Assembly (NCBI RefSeq): GCF_037975245.1
Contig: NC_092574.1
Coordinates: forward strand, 12,239,213 to 12,303,212
Direction: 5' to 3'
DNA: 64,000 bases
From: Apostichopus japonicus
Lineage: Eukaryota; Echinodermata; Holothuroidea; Aspidochirotida; Stichopodidae
Of the stretch, positions 35,728-47,164 are shown piece after piece. Both the position numbers and the translations under genes were made by a program. Position 1 is the first letter of the stretch, and the number at the start of each line of letters is the position of its first letter. Under the pieces are notes generated by a model, which worked only from the letters and a program-made list of their open reading frames with translations, searched no databases and was not told where the DNA came from.

Positions 35728-36077
35728 AGATACTGCCTAGCCAAAGGTCGTGTTCAAAATGTCAGTATCTCAGTGGCCTTATTCCAGTTTAGGACAGGAG
35801 AAGAAAATATAGATCTTTGTGCATATTTTTTATGTTTCCACCCTTGCATAGTTTCATCACTGATATTGTAGTTAGACAACATGCAGTATAAGATCGAGGG
35901 AATTCAGTTACTATAGCACCGTCTCACTTCTTATCATTTTGTTGACTAATTTTTTGTTGTCTCTTCATCTCCCTGTACCGTATCACTTATTGTGTGTTTT
36001 CTGTTCGTTTCATTGAAATGTCCCTTTTTTTGGTCAACTCTTGTAAGCTTTTAGTTCGTTTTTTTCTTTGTATATAC

Positions 36078-36495
36078 CAAGGTTGTCCAACCTTTTGCAG
36101 AGGATCGAGGTCACATGGAATGGTTATGATGAAGGAGGGGCCGCATGAACCCTACGCTCGTTTTTTCGATTTTTTTGCGCGAAGCCCAAGGCAACAAAAT
36201 GTGAGCACTGCGCGCGGAGTGCACTGATATATTTTCCTTCCTGATAAAACAGATAAATTAAGTCCAGCCGGCAACCCCCCCCCCCTCCCCTCCGCTGAGA
36301 GAGTGTCACACAAACTGACCCGTATGCAGTTTTTTGGACCCAGAAGGTTCGAATGATTGATTATATAGCTTCAAATTGTTATCAATAAATCTGCTCACTA
36401 AATTTTACACCGTAGAGCATCTCTGGCGGGCCGCACGCATCCCTGCGTTGGGCCGGACTGTGGCCCGCGGGCCGTAGGTTGGACATGCAACCCTG
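36078..36495. mobile_element. 418-bp hAT MITE with 8-bp TSD
   Basis: The ends are inverted repeats: CAAGGTTGTCCAACCT on the left, and AGGTTGGACATGCAACCCTG on the right. GTATATAC occurs directly outside both ends (36070-36077 and 36496-36503). 8-bp TSDs and CAGGGTTG-type termini define hAT. The interior is GC-rich near the right end (GGCCGCAC, GGCCCGCGGGCC), has a poly-C run near 36.28 kb, and no coding capacity. Confidence 0.88.
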
Positions 36496-37180
36496 GTATA
36501 TACGGTACTGTTCATATTTTTGTCACTACGTTTTGATGCCCCTTTTCCGACTTTGTATGCTTTACGTTCTCTTTCCTATGCATAAACTGCTCGTTTACTG
36601 TCTAACTTTCAACCATCGACGTACTGTATACTCATTTTGTAACTCAAAGCCTCTGGGAACATTCGCCCGGTTGCGATTTTTTTTTCTCCAAAACTGAACT
36701 GACCACTGACATTTCCTCGATTCTGATTGGCTGATCAAAATCGGAACGGTAGTCTGCGTTTATCAATGAATCCGAAGTGATCCTTAGGGCATGGGTTCGA
36801 GTCCTATTTAGGTGGTAGGCCTATTTTTAATTATATATTCTTTATTTATTTTTTCTCCAATTCTTTTTCTTCCCATGTTTCTTCCCATTTTTATTTTATA
36901 TGATCATTTTCAAATTTTAACCGAGTTACCACCTTCTATGCAAAAAGTTATAAATAAATCAGTTACAACCGATTATACTGTGTACAGCAAAGCAAAGCAA
37001 ACAGCGTTCCATAACAGCTTGTGGCCTTCCTTTACTATTGGCCGAAGTCAGCTGGCGCTGGATATTTAAATCTAGCAATCTTCAAATTAAAAGCTACATA
37101 TCAGCCGCGACAAGTAGAGTTCGAATTACGAACAAATATTGACATCGGCTGGCAGTTCGTAAGGTTATCATCTCTACATT

Positions 37181-37220
37181 ATGTCCTTTCCAAAAGCTAA
37201 GAGATTTCTAGAAGTTAAAG
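37181..37220 (+). CDS. HMMR: HMMR-like exon 1, start
   Basis: ATG at 37181, MSFPKAKRFLEVK, phase-1 donor GTAATG. The intron that follows is rich in TAGGCCTA words. Confidence 0.8.
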
Positions 37221-40200
37221 GTAATGATAGATCTCGAAAAGTCGAAATTTGTAGCCATAACGCAGACCGATGATAGGCACAGGCTAAGCCTAACGCTAGT
37301 AAAACCTTTGCCTAACGCTAGTAAAACCTTTGACCGACATTTACTCTTCGCAACTACGCCGAAACCCACACATTAACAGTAGCCTACTTTGAGGCTAATA
37401 AAAAGCAAGACTAGGCCTAGGCTAGCTGTAGTAGTGGGCTAGTAGTAGTACTACTTAGTAGTATTTTGTTAGGATTATCGCAACTTCTCGATGCTAAGCA
37501 AACTTACTTTTAAATTAAAGCCTAGGCCTAGGTAAATGATAATATCTTTGGACTTTAAGACTAGGCTACAGTCATATGATTTCACAATTCCTTTGATCAA
37601 ATTCAGCAAAGGGCATTGCTGTGAAGTTTCAACTTTAGTTTAGGCATAGTGCTAGAGCTTGGATGCTATGTAAGTGAACAGTAATAACATGTATAGGCAT
37701 ATAGGCTAAGCCTAGAATAACCAAAATTTCGATTTCCCTTAGGCCTAGGCCTATGCAGTTTGTATACAATTTATTGTCAGATTGTATAAACAAGTTTTCT
37801 ACCCTTTTAAAAAGTACCTTACGTTATTGATTTATATATCATGTTCGTATGTATTTTACTGTAAAGCGCCTTAGAACAAATTCTGATTGGATAAGGCGCT
37901 ATAGAAATTTTATAAAATAAAATAAATAAATAAAATACATGGCCGTGGCTATTCTTACGACTAGTCATAACAATTATTTATAAACTATTCTTACGACAAA
38001 GGCGAATTCAAGGGCAGTAAAGTAAATAAAGCTAAACCCTAACCCTAAACATAACCCTAAACCTCAATCCTAACCGAAAATTATTGTTACTCCTCGTCGT
38101 AAGAATAGTACTCCTGGTCATAAAAGTAGCAACTGCGCATGCGTAGTCGGAAATTATTCTTACGACTAGTCGCAAGAATAGCCACTTTGATACTACATTC
38201 ATACTACTGTACATTATAGGCTAGGCCAGGCTATGTAGCAACTGTCTTCATGTGAGTTCTCATAGATGATATATATACAGAAATCATCTAAATTTCATAT
38301 AAATTGATATGTGGTTGCTTTATTAGTTGCAGTCTAGGCTAGACCTAACCGGTTCCAGTGCCATTCCGCCATTGGTACTGTACATACCGCCATACCATCC
38401 CGTCATAAGTTTCGATCCTTTATGCCATGGCGGAAAGGATCGAGATATATGACAGAAAGCTACAATTTCTAATTTGATTTTCGTAGAAGGATAGGTACAC
38501 CGTCTTCAAATGAAATGGTTCACTGGATAGACTTTAATTGTAGTTAAGACAAGATTGAGAATAGATCTATAGTCTTTAACGTACAGGTTGAATGAAAAGT
38601 TTTAATTGAAAGTTTGTAAGAGTCAATACACTGTCTTCAAATATCATTAAACTGCAGAATGAAGAAATTGACTGACAGCTGACAGTCTTACTGACCAGTG
38701 TGAATAGCGAGTAACCAGTTGTGATTGTAGGCCTATTTTGAAAGGAGATGTAAAATATATAATATATTGTACACCTTCCTAAGCAGCCCTGATATTCAAA
38801 AATTGGTTCTGTTTGTTTGTAGATACAACCCCTGCCCCAGACCAGTACAATGTCAGTGCATCAGCTAAGCCACAGGGTATGGCTTTGCCAACTACTGAGA
38901 GATTCAAGGAGCCAAAAGGTACAGTTTACACCTAAGGCTTCTGGGCAGGGATGCACCACATGCTTTTCTTCATGCCCCCTCAGGCAACCAGAAATTGGTT
39001 TCTTTCAAGTTTAAAACTTAAGTTCCAGGTTGTTCACCTATGGCAGACTTATACAGTATGTGGTGGAAGGCGAGGCCTTAACTGGGTGCTTGTACGGGAA
39101 GTACACTGATTGTGCAGTACCTACTGTAGCTGCCTACCTTAGTAGACCTGCAGTAGATTCTAGTACAGGGCAGGTCCAAGCTATTTGCACTGTGACGTAC
39201 GGGACATTTCAGAGACTTAAATGTGTCTAAAAGTTATAAAATATCTATTTTCCAGAAACTTTTTCAGCTTTTCATATTTGTTATTGCTGCTACTTTATTA
39301 CAAACTCATGAAGATTTCCTACACTTGCTTTAATTAGGTCCCATCTTAATTAATGTACAGTGTGACAGAGAATTTTGGACCAGAGAATTTTGTGTTTTTT
39401 TTTTACTAAAGAGCAAAGCTGAAATCCCTATGAAATTAGGAGGGCAGTGATCAAGCTGTTTTAACTAGTGAATAGCCTAACCTTCCAAGGAGTAAACTGT
39501 AACAAATTAGAAAAAAAGATGAAGCCATTCCAGTTCAGTGATTACACAAATGAAAATTGTCCTGTGACGTACGGGACATGTGACGTACGGGACAATTTGT
39601 CCAAATAAAAATTGACTATGAAAACTCATAGTTTTATTCCTGAATATACCATAACAAGCTGATTTCTACATAAAAACATTCATTTGGATATGCCAGAACA
39701 ATGTCATTGGTAATTTAATGCCATATTTCCTTCTTTCGGGGATCGAAAAGAGCAGTGACTGTACTTGTGAGATCATTCCACTACATAAAACATGGAATGC
39801 GTAAAGTATAAATCTACTCTACACATTCATCAAATACTCATAACATCAATTTTAGCTTTGTTAGACCACAAATGATCCAAGATGCAAAGTTTTGATGCAA
39901 AACTGTTTCGGTATATACTGTACAACACTGTATCATACTCCCCACTATTGACCCTCAAGTTGAAATATGATCCATCCCATTCAAAACATATCAAAATGTC
40001 CACAGTAAGGTCCACATAATGTCCATCTATGAAACTAGTACAACAAAGAAAACTCTATAGACCTAATACTGGTTACCAGACCAAATACTCATAACATCAA
40101 TTCTAGCTTTGTTAGACCACAAATGATTCAAGATGCAAAGTTTTGATGCAAAACTGTTTCGGTATATACTGTACAACACTGAATCATACTCCCCGCTTAT

Positions 40201-43200
40201 GACCCTGAAGTTGAAATATGATCCATCCCATTCAATACATACCAAAATGTCCACAGTAACATCCACATAATGTCCATCTATGAAACTAGTACAACAAAGA
40301 AAATTCTATAGACCTAATACTGGTTACCAGACCAAATACTCATAACATCAATTCTAGCTTTGTTAGACCACAAATGATTCAAGATGCAAGTTTTGGTGCA
40401 AAACTGTTTCCGGTATATTCTGTACAACACTGTATCATACTCCCCACTATTGACCCTCAAGTTGAAATATGATCCATCCCATTCAAAACATACCAAAATG
40501 TCCACAGTAACGTCCACGTAATGTCCATCTATGAAACTAGTACAACAAAGAAAATTCTATAGACCTAATACTGGTTACCAGACCAAATACTCATAACATC
40601 AATTCTAGCTTTGTTAGACCACAAATGATTCAAGATGCAAAGTTTTGGTGCAAAACTGTTTTGGTATACTGTATATACTGTACAACACTGTATCATACTC
40701 CCCACTATTGACCCTCAAGTTGAAATATGATCCATCCCATTCAAAACATATCAAAATGTCCACAGTAAGGTCCACATAATGTCCATCTATGAAACTAGTA
40801 CAACAAAGAAAACTCTATAGACCTAATATCGGTTACCAGACCAAATACTCATTCAATGTCAATGTTGAATAGCATTGTAGATGATTCTGTATCCCCCCCA
40901 CACACACACAATTGACTTCCGATAGTATATTGAACAACACCTGGCCGTTGGTGGTCATCAGTCAATGGTTTATTTGAAGCCATGTTGTGCTCTTCAGGCA
41001 TGCAGGGATTATAAGTTGCAACTACCATCTTTCAACAAAATAAATTTGTAAGCATTGGAAGGTTTCCAGTAAAGGTCCCCATTGGAGCCCATGCATGTTT
41101 ATTATGTATAAATACAGGGTTTCCCCCACACTATGTCCCGTACGTCATATTTTGTCCCGTACGTCACATTTTTAATTTTGATAATTAGATTTGCTGTGAA
41201 TATTTTTTTCAATTTTTTTTGGGATGGATTTTGTTGAACAATGTTCTTAATTAGATCTTTACAGAATATCACCAAAAAAAAATTGTTCGTCCATATCAAA
41301 ACTTGAAAAAAAAAGTGCTGAAAATTGTGACGTATGGGACATCAGTATTTGGACACTAGCTAATTAGCATATTTAATTGATGAAGCCCTAAACATATGTC
41401 AAAATTATTGGAAGGAATGTTGTATCATGTCCCACATAACTTATATTCAATAAGTTCATATTGCTGGCAGGGAAATAGTATTCCAAATGTCCCGTACGTC
41501 ACACTGCAATTTGAATTTATGCAAATTAGTCGGCTGTAATTGTTCGAATAGGCAAAACAATTAAAACAAATTATGAAAATCTGAAACTTCAATAATTCAG
41601 CTTTAACATGACACCAAATTTAGGGTGCTTCAGTAAAGTTTGAAATTTGGCTTCTAGGGATACAATAGCTTGGACCTGCCCTACAGTGCCTATTCGTGAT
41701 GAAAGCTTTCAAATATTAAATTACATTGAACATTTCCCTTACATTATGTTACTGAAGCAATGAAACATGTTAATGTGTTGTTTGTGTTTTTGGTGGAAGG
41801 CGAGGCTTAACTAGGTGCTTGTACGGGATGTACACTGATTGTGCAGCACCTACTGTAGCTGCCTACCTTAGTAGACCTGCAGTAGATTCTAGTACAGTGC
41901 CTATTAGTGATGAAAGCTTTCAAATATTAAATTACATTGAACATTTCCCTTACATCTACAGTATAGTTTTTGTAGTATGTTACTGAAGCAATGAAACATG
42001 TTCATGTGTTTTTTGTGGCCTTTGATTATATATTGTACATAGTGTTTCTTACTGGAGCCATGAAACATGTTTCTTGTGGCCTTTGGTAATATATATGCGA
42101 ATAATATAGTGTTTGTTACTGGAGCAATGAAACATGTTATAAGTTTCTTGTGGCCTTTGGTAATATTTTGTATGGGAATAATATAGTGTTCAAGTTGTTG
42201 TTCCGCAGCTATGTAGGCTCTGAAATTTGTCTCAGTTTAATTACTTGATCGGTTCTTGTATTACACATGTATATCCACACTTACATAGCAACTTGATCGA
42301 CTGGCATCTTTGCGATGCAGTACTAGTCCGATACATTTTCCTTGTATACTTTGTCCACACAGTGTGCCTGTTAAATACTGTTTATTCTCATTTTCTCTTT
42401 AGATCTGGCACCAAAGTCTCTTAACAACACGTTGTTGTTCATGTCACCTTTAAGAAAAGTATCATCTACTGAGTCTCTCGTAAGTGAAGCATACATCAAA
42501 TAATGCATTGTCAAACAACTTTGGATGTTTTTTTTAATGAATTTGTTTAACACAGCCAGGTTCTCTACTTACTCTATCAGGAGAGGCATGAAAGTTCTTC
42601 CCAAAATAGCAAAGTAGTTTCTTATAGAAAAGTAGTTTCAAATAGAAAAGTAGTTTCTTTCTGCTTATTTAAGTGTAATTATTTACCCTCATTTTAGTTC
42701 AGTAGCCGTTTCTGATGTGCCCATCGATGTGGAGTGGCATGATAAAAGAAGCACAAGTCCTATCTAGATATCTTTATCATCTTATATATGAACTAATATA
42801 TATAAAAAATAAATAACTGCTGATAACTTACTATTAATGTCAGTTTAGAGGTGACAGAACTTTGGCAATGGGAGGGGGGAGGAGAAGGATCATGTGTGTC
42901 TTACTTTCTATGCCACTCCATGGTCTGACTGACATTCTAGTTTTTAAAAAGTGAGCAGTAGAGATAAATGAGAATTGTGATTATTACTGACAATTGATGT
43001 CAGAGCTGATGTAAGACTGCTGTTGTTGAAATGTCTGGATTTTGGAACATGCATCTTCATTTGCTCCACATCCTCCATCTGGAAGTACACAAACAAAGAG
43101 GAGAGTTTCTCGCAGTCAATATGACAGAAGACTCAAGGAACTGGAATCAGAGGTTAGAAGAAAACTTGTCAAATAAGTTTGTTACCTGGTGGTAAAATGT

Positions 43201-44433
43201 ATTTCAGAATTCAATTAACATCTAGAACAAAGTGAACAAGTTTGCAAAGTTCCTTTGTTGTTAATATTTCCAACACATTAGATTGATTTTGTCCATTTCT
43301 GCAGAAATTTGATAACATTTAGTGGGTAACTTCCTACTTCTAGTACTACGGAAAATCATAAAACCAAGTTCTCCGTCTATATATACTCCAAACTTATTGC
43401 AGTACAGGTTTTAAATCATAGATATATATGTGGCAAAATGTTTAGTATTCTCTACATTTTCAATCTTAATCATTTATCTCTGATGACCATGATTCAATTG
43501 TTGTGGCATATTTGAAGAGCTAGATCTTTGTGGATTATGTTACGTAAACAACATGATCTTGGTGTACACTTTATTTTCCTTGCTTTGAAAGGTACAAAGA
43601 TTGGTCAAATACCAGGCTTACTTGGATCGTCAACGGCAGCAAGAGAAAGATGAAGTTACAAGACTGGAGGGTAATCTTCAGAGAACACCAAAAGAAAAGA
43701 CTGAAATACAGGCAACTCTGGCCAAAACCGAGAAACAACTGCTTGACATTACCAAAGCAAGAGACACCCTGGAAGCTAAGGTAACAGATTATACCTTTAG
43801 CGATAGAAACTAACATCTATAGTCTAGAATCTAGACTATAGATGTATCAATACTTCTAGACTCCTACATGTTAGGCATTTGTTCATTTAAAAATGCAGAA
43901 AGGTAGATAATCCGAAAACTGTAATAGCTAGAGAAACATTTCTTGCACTTGGAATGTTCCTGTTTTTGTTGGAACTAAGCATTTCCAGACTAAACTTTTT
44001 GCTTAATCTCATCCTTTAAAAGTGATCTTGTAAGTTAACTTTTGCAATTACAACTTCCTTTACTTTACGATGTACAGAATGTGTGCTTGGTATACAGCGC
44101 CTACTGAAAAGTGGCCTATATTTATTACACACAACTGTTCAGGCAGTGACATTCGGCTGTAACTAATGCAATATGCCCCCTTTAACTGTTTGGCTTTAGA
44201 GAATTTACAATTACACTGAACATGAAGAAAAAAACCTGTGTAACAACTCATGTAGACTAATTCCAACTTTCCAAGTGAAGATTGAAGATTAGTAACCATG
44301 AGTTCACTGAATGATACAAATCCATCTCTTTCTTTTACAGCTGGAAGGAATAGAAATATCTCAGAAGCGACATGACGGCCAGCAAAACAAAGAAATGCAC
44401 CTACTGCAGGACCAGCTGCAGAGTAAAACTGAG
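37181..44433 (+). CDS. HMMR: HMMR-like gene, 5' part, cut by duplication
   Basis: Plus-strand exons: 37181-37220 (MSFPKAKRFLEVK), 38823-38918 (DTTPAPDQYNV...TTERFKEPK), 42403-42479, about 43086-43152, 43592-43780 and 44341-44433. The MSFPKA start and the AP-x-x-x-YNV / RFK block match the N-terminus of hyaluronan-mediated motility receptor (HMMR/RHAMM), a spindle and centrosome coiled-coil protein. The last two exons are classic heptad coiled coil (LAKTEKQLLDITKARDTLEA; LLQDQLQSKTE). Phases fit except between 42479 and 43086, where a small exon is missing or the 43086 start is wrong. Human HMMR has about 720 residues; only about 170 are here. At 44.56 kb the gene runs into a second copy of SUMO intron sequence, so this copy is truncated. 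Confidence 0.8.
37855..37937 (+). mobile_element. L2/CR1-type LINE (or SINE) 3' tail
   Basis: Ends with a short hairpin AAGCGCCTTAGA...TAAGGCGCT followed by (TAAA)n, the typical 3' end of L2-type retroposons. Only the 3' end is present. Confidence 0.6.
37945..38185. mobile_element. 241-bp MITE carrying telomere-like repeats
   Basis: Inverted ends GTGGCTATTCTTACGACTAG and its complement at 38166-38185. TATTCTTACGA-type words occur several more times inside in both orientations. The interior contains AACCCTAACCCTAAA-like telomeric motifs (about 38032-38070). No clear TSD. Confidence 0.75.
38823..38918 (+). CDS. HMMR: HMMR-like exon 2
   Basis: 96 nt, phase 1 to 1, acceptor TTGTTTGTAG, donor GTACAG. 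Encodes (D)TTPAPDQYNVSASAKPQGMA and LPTTERFKEPK, equivalent to APSPGAYDVK...SQRFKQQK in human HMMR. Confidence 0.82.
39168..41681. mobile_element. 2.5-kb DNA element, 18-bp TIR, TSD TACA, in HMMR intron
   Basis: Ends GGGCAGGTCCAAGCTATT and exact inverse at 41664-41681. TACA lies outside both ends (39164-39167, 41682-41685). A local duplicate of the flanking DNA (about 41791-41905) provides the unoccupied site CTAG-TACA-GTGCC. Seven copies of GTGACGTACGGGAC (one variant) are placed towards both ends and in both orientations. The middle is filled by a 251-bp x 4 satellite. No transposase frame is seen, so it is non-autonomous; the family is unassigned. Confidence 0.85.
39831..40841. repeat. 251-bp tandem repeat, four units
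   Basis: Unit starts at CAAATACTCATAACATCAA: 39831, 40082, 40333 and 40584 (last unit about 258 bp), then a remnant at 40842. Units differ by a few bases. Each contains a minus-strand open stretch of 61-67 codons (for example VDILVCFEWDGSYFN), but 251 is not a multiple of 3, so there is no continuous protein. Confidence 0.95.
41791..42000. repeat. Local duplicate of the transposon's target region
   Basis: Repeats the DNA at 39060-39167 joined to 41682-41790 (GTGGAAGGCGAGGC..., ...GTGCCTATT...GATGAAAGC), without the element. It therefore shows the pre-insertion state. Confidence 0.75.
42403..42479 (+). CDS. HMMR: HMMR-like exon 3
   Basis: 77 nt, phase 1 to 0, acceptor TTCTCTTTAG, donor GTAAGT. 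Encodes (D)LAPKSLNNTLLFMSPLRKVS and STESL, like the ARKVKSSES stretch of human HMMR. Confidence 0.7.
43086..43152 (+). CDS. HMMR: HMMR-like exon, start uncertain
   Basis: Encodes STQTKRRVSRSQYDRRLKEL and ESE, ending phase 0 at donor GTTAGA. The only AG upstream in frame is at 43084-43085, which needs entry phase 2 and does not match the previous exon. A short exon between 42480 and 43085 is probably unrecognised. Confidence 0.55.
43592..43780 (+). CDS. HMMR: HMMR-like exon, coiled coil
   Basis: 189 nt, phase 0 to 0. Encodes VQRLVKYQAYLDRQRQQEKD, EVTRLEGNLQRTPKEKTEIQ and ATLAKTEKQLLDITKARDTL. Strong heptad pattern, comparable with the LEKQLIELTRTNELLKSK region of HMMR. Confidence 0.85.
44341..44433 (+). 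CDS. HMMR: HMMR-like exon, last before junction
   Basis: 93 nt, phase 0 to 0, acceptor TTTCTTTTACAG, donor GTCAGT. Encodes LEGIEISQKRHDGQQNKEMH and LLQDQLQSKTE. The donor has no acceptor to its right in this copy. Confidence 0.8.
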
Positions 44434-44510
44434 GTCAGTTATAAACCCTAATAAATAATGTCTGTTTTAACATCCTTTCCTAACATGCTACTTTCTGACA
44501 TGCTGGGTAA

Positions 44511-44560
44511 CATATATATATATATATATATATAGATATATATATATATATATAATATAA
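44511..44560. repeat. (TA)n tract at the duplication junction
   Basis: The short interrupted TA tract ends exactly where similarity to copy 1 begins (44560 equals 5945). Left of it is HMMR intron, right of it SUMO intron 2. Confidence 0.9.
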
Positions 44561-45055
44561 AAAATAAAAAAATATGTAAGATGGTGTTGGTAAACTAATT
44601 ATCTCTCACAACATCCACTCGTACACAGGAAATTCTACTGTTTAGTATACATTAGTGATGGGAACGAGTACCAGGGGACCGACCGAAAAGAAATTACTAA
44701 CCAGTACACAGTAGTACATAGTGCAAGTATGATATCGTGGAGTCGTACTTTAAAGGTGCCAAAACTGTCTTGTAAGAAATTGTAAATTGTCTTGCATCAA
44801 ATTGCTTAATTTGAGCAATTAAATACAAGTATATCCCCACAAATGCTTCAAGGAATTCAATCACTCAAATCCCATTTTCACGAGTGCTGTGGTTGATGTC
44901 CTTACCTCATGATGTCAGCTTTGCATAAGTTGTATTAGATATAGCTAAATATGAGTCAAACGTTGGAATGATCAGCAGGCAAATGGTTTGACAAGCTACA
45001 GTAATTGATGTTATGTTATTACATGTCTTTAATACAAAGAAAGATTGATACTCAC

Positions 45056-45103
45056 AGAACCAATTACCCTCAGGGTGATGTGTTCTGATTCATCTTTCAC
45101 ATC
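45056..45103 (-). pseudogene. SUMO: SUMO remnant: exon 2 only
   Basis: Encodes the same 16 residues as 6445-6492 with one silent change and intact splice sites. Exon 3 is not present because the duplication breakpoint lies between exons 2 and 3. Exon 1 with its ATG and the promoter is deleted: at 46541-46550 the donor-side bases join directly to the equivalent of about 7739. This copy cannot make SUMO. Confidence 0.85.
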
Positions 45104-46679
45104 CTACAGACAAAAAAAAAACAAATTGGAGAAAGTAACATTTTTGACAAAAAAGTCAGAAAAAATTATATACGCAGGTTATATGTACGCCTAGCTCACG
45201 TATGATAAATTGCAGTGCGGTATGAGTCCGGGAACTATTGGTTCACAAAATATACTGTCATACCAGAACTTAAATTCATCACAGGGCAATGCTTAGGGCG
45301 ATACAAATACAAAAAATGATGTGACCGAAAGGACTGAACCCCATTTTCCACTAAACAATTCCATTTAAAGTTGAAGGGTTGGGCGTTATTTGTCAGTTCT
45401 GTGTGCCGTGTACCAGTGTCTTTCCATAAGAATCCAAAGATCATTAAAGGGCTCGAGTAGTGAGAGATGGTTAAGGAACTAGTCTGTAGAATACTTTACA
45501 TTAAGTACTTTAAAAGGAGAGAAAACACTTCATGTCAGATACAAAAAAAAGGAAGAAAAAAAAAAGAAAACATTAGTATTACTCTAAAACGGAGAGACAA
45601 TACTCCATTACTCTTTCGGCCATGGCGGAAAGGTACATTTAAGGTATGGATTTGACCTTGGTGTACAGGAATGTATCAGGGAAGCTTTCTCTGATAAGGA
45701 AAGTATACACTGCTTCAAATGTGAAGGTTCGCTGGATAGCCTGAATTGTAGTTAAGACAATATTGGGGAGTTGATGCACTGTACATGTTGATTGAATAGT
45801 TTGAATTGTAAGTTCATTAGTGTTGATACATGATTGTCTTCAAATATATAATAGTTAGTTGAATAAATCGAATTAAATAAGGCTGATAGTTTATTAAATA
45901 GTACGATTCTGATTGTAGGTTTAAATGACTGATTTTGTGGATTTTTCGGGGCTTGGTATAGTTCATATACAAATTAATGGCGGAATGGCACATTTTCTAT
46001 GGCGAAAATAGCACATTTTCTATGGCGGAAAGTACCGATGGAGGAATGACACGTCCCCCGCCTATAGTAGTACAGGCAAAGCAGTTGTAAATTGCTCAAT
46101 CATTGATGCTATGTGCCTACTTTCGTGAATTCATTTAGGCCTACGTTACTATGTCTGTGTCTAGATAATAACCTTGCGTTTGGAGAAAATTCATTTCAGT
46201 TCAACTTATATTTCCGAAAGGCATGGAATCGAGGTTATTGTTCTGGAAATGCTTATTTCGATTCGCGAATTTCGGATCGCTGCTGTGTGCATGTTGTAAC
46301 GCTAGGCCTGTGTTCCTACCGTTGGGCATGTTCGAGCCCAATGGCCGGTTATAGACTTCCTAGCCTAGGCCTATATCATTGTGACTAATCGGTTAGGCCT
46401 AGCCTAACTTTTGTTAGCTTTGTTTACAAGGAACAAAAAAATATTGTTCTCGATGTTTGGTGCAGGAGTTAGACTCATATATCACATTGGGTGGTGAACT
46501 CCTCAACAGCACATGCATGGTGATACATTACCTTTTTACTACTTTATTTATGTTGTCGTCGCGGAGACTTAGGTAGTCATATTGAAGTGATCTGGATAAA
46601 TCCATGTAGATTAGATTCATAGCATAAAACGCGAAATGTCATGTCAGATGCATGCTCTCTAATACGAATATGTAAGAAA

Positions 46680-47160
46680 GACGATAATCCAAGTTCAACG
46701 ATGATATTCCAAGTTTTTCGAGCGATGATACAGGTTTATCGTTGAGGAACCTGGATTTTCGACCTGTAATGCAAGTTAGGTTTAGCGGTTGATACTACAG
46801 ATTTTGCGACCGATAATCCAAGGTTTTCCATTGATAATGCAAATGTATATGGACGATAAACCTTCTTCCTTTCTTTTTATCCTAGCGACAATCCAGATTT
46901 ATCTTTTCTGTTGAAAACCTAAGAGATAAATTTATTAGTATATAGATATTCCAGGTTAATCGTGTCGCTCATCCGGGTTTTTCGACCGAAAATAGGTTTA
47001 TCACCAGATAATCTTAGATTATCAGTCGAAAGCCTGGATTTTTGACGTAAACCTGGATTTTCGATGAAAAGCTGGATTATCGGCAAAAACCGTTATTGAC
47101 ATCGTAATGCTGCTATATTCGAGATATTCCAGGTTCATGGATTGGTAATCAAGGGTTTTA
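46680..47160. repeat. Degenerate GATAATCC/GGTTTATCG repeats, copy 2
   Basis: Counterpart of 7880-8330, with a small rearrangement near 46.95 kb. Confidence 0.45.
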
Positions 47161-47164
47161 AACT

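Larger units (their letters stand above)
34795..37180. other. Divergent intergenic region
   Basis: Lies between two head-to-head genes (34794, -; 37181, +). It holds a (TA)n tract and a hAT-type MITE, listed separately. No conserved coding exon was seen; promoters of both genes should be here. Confidence 0.6.
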
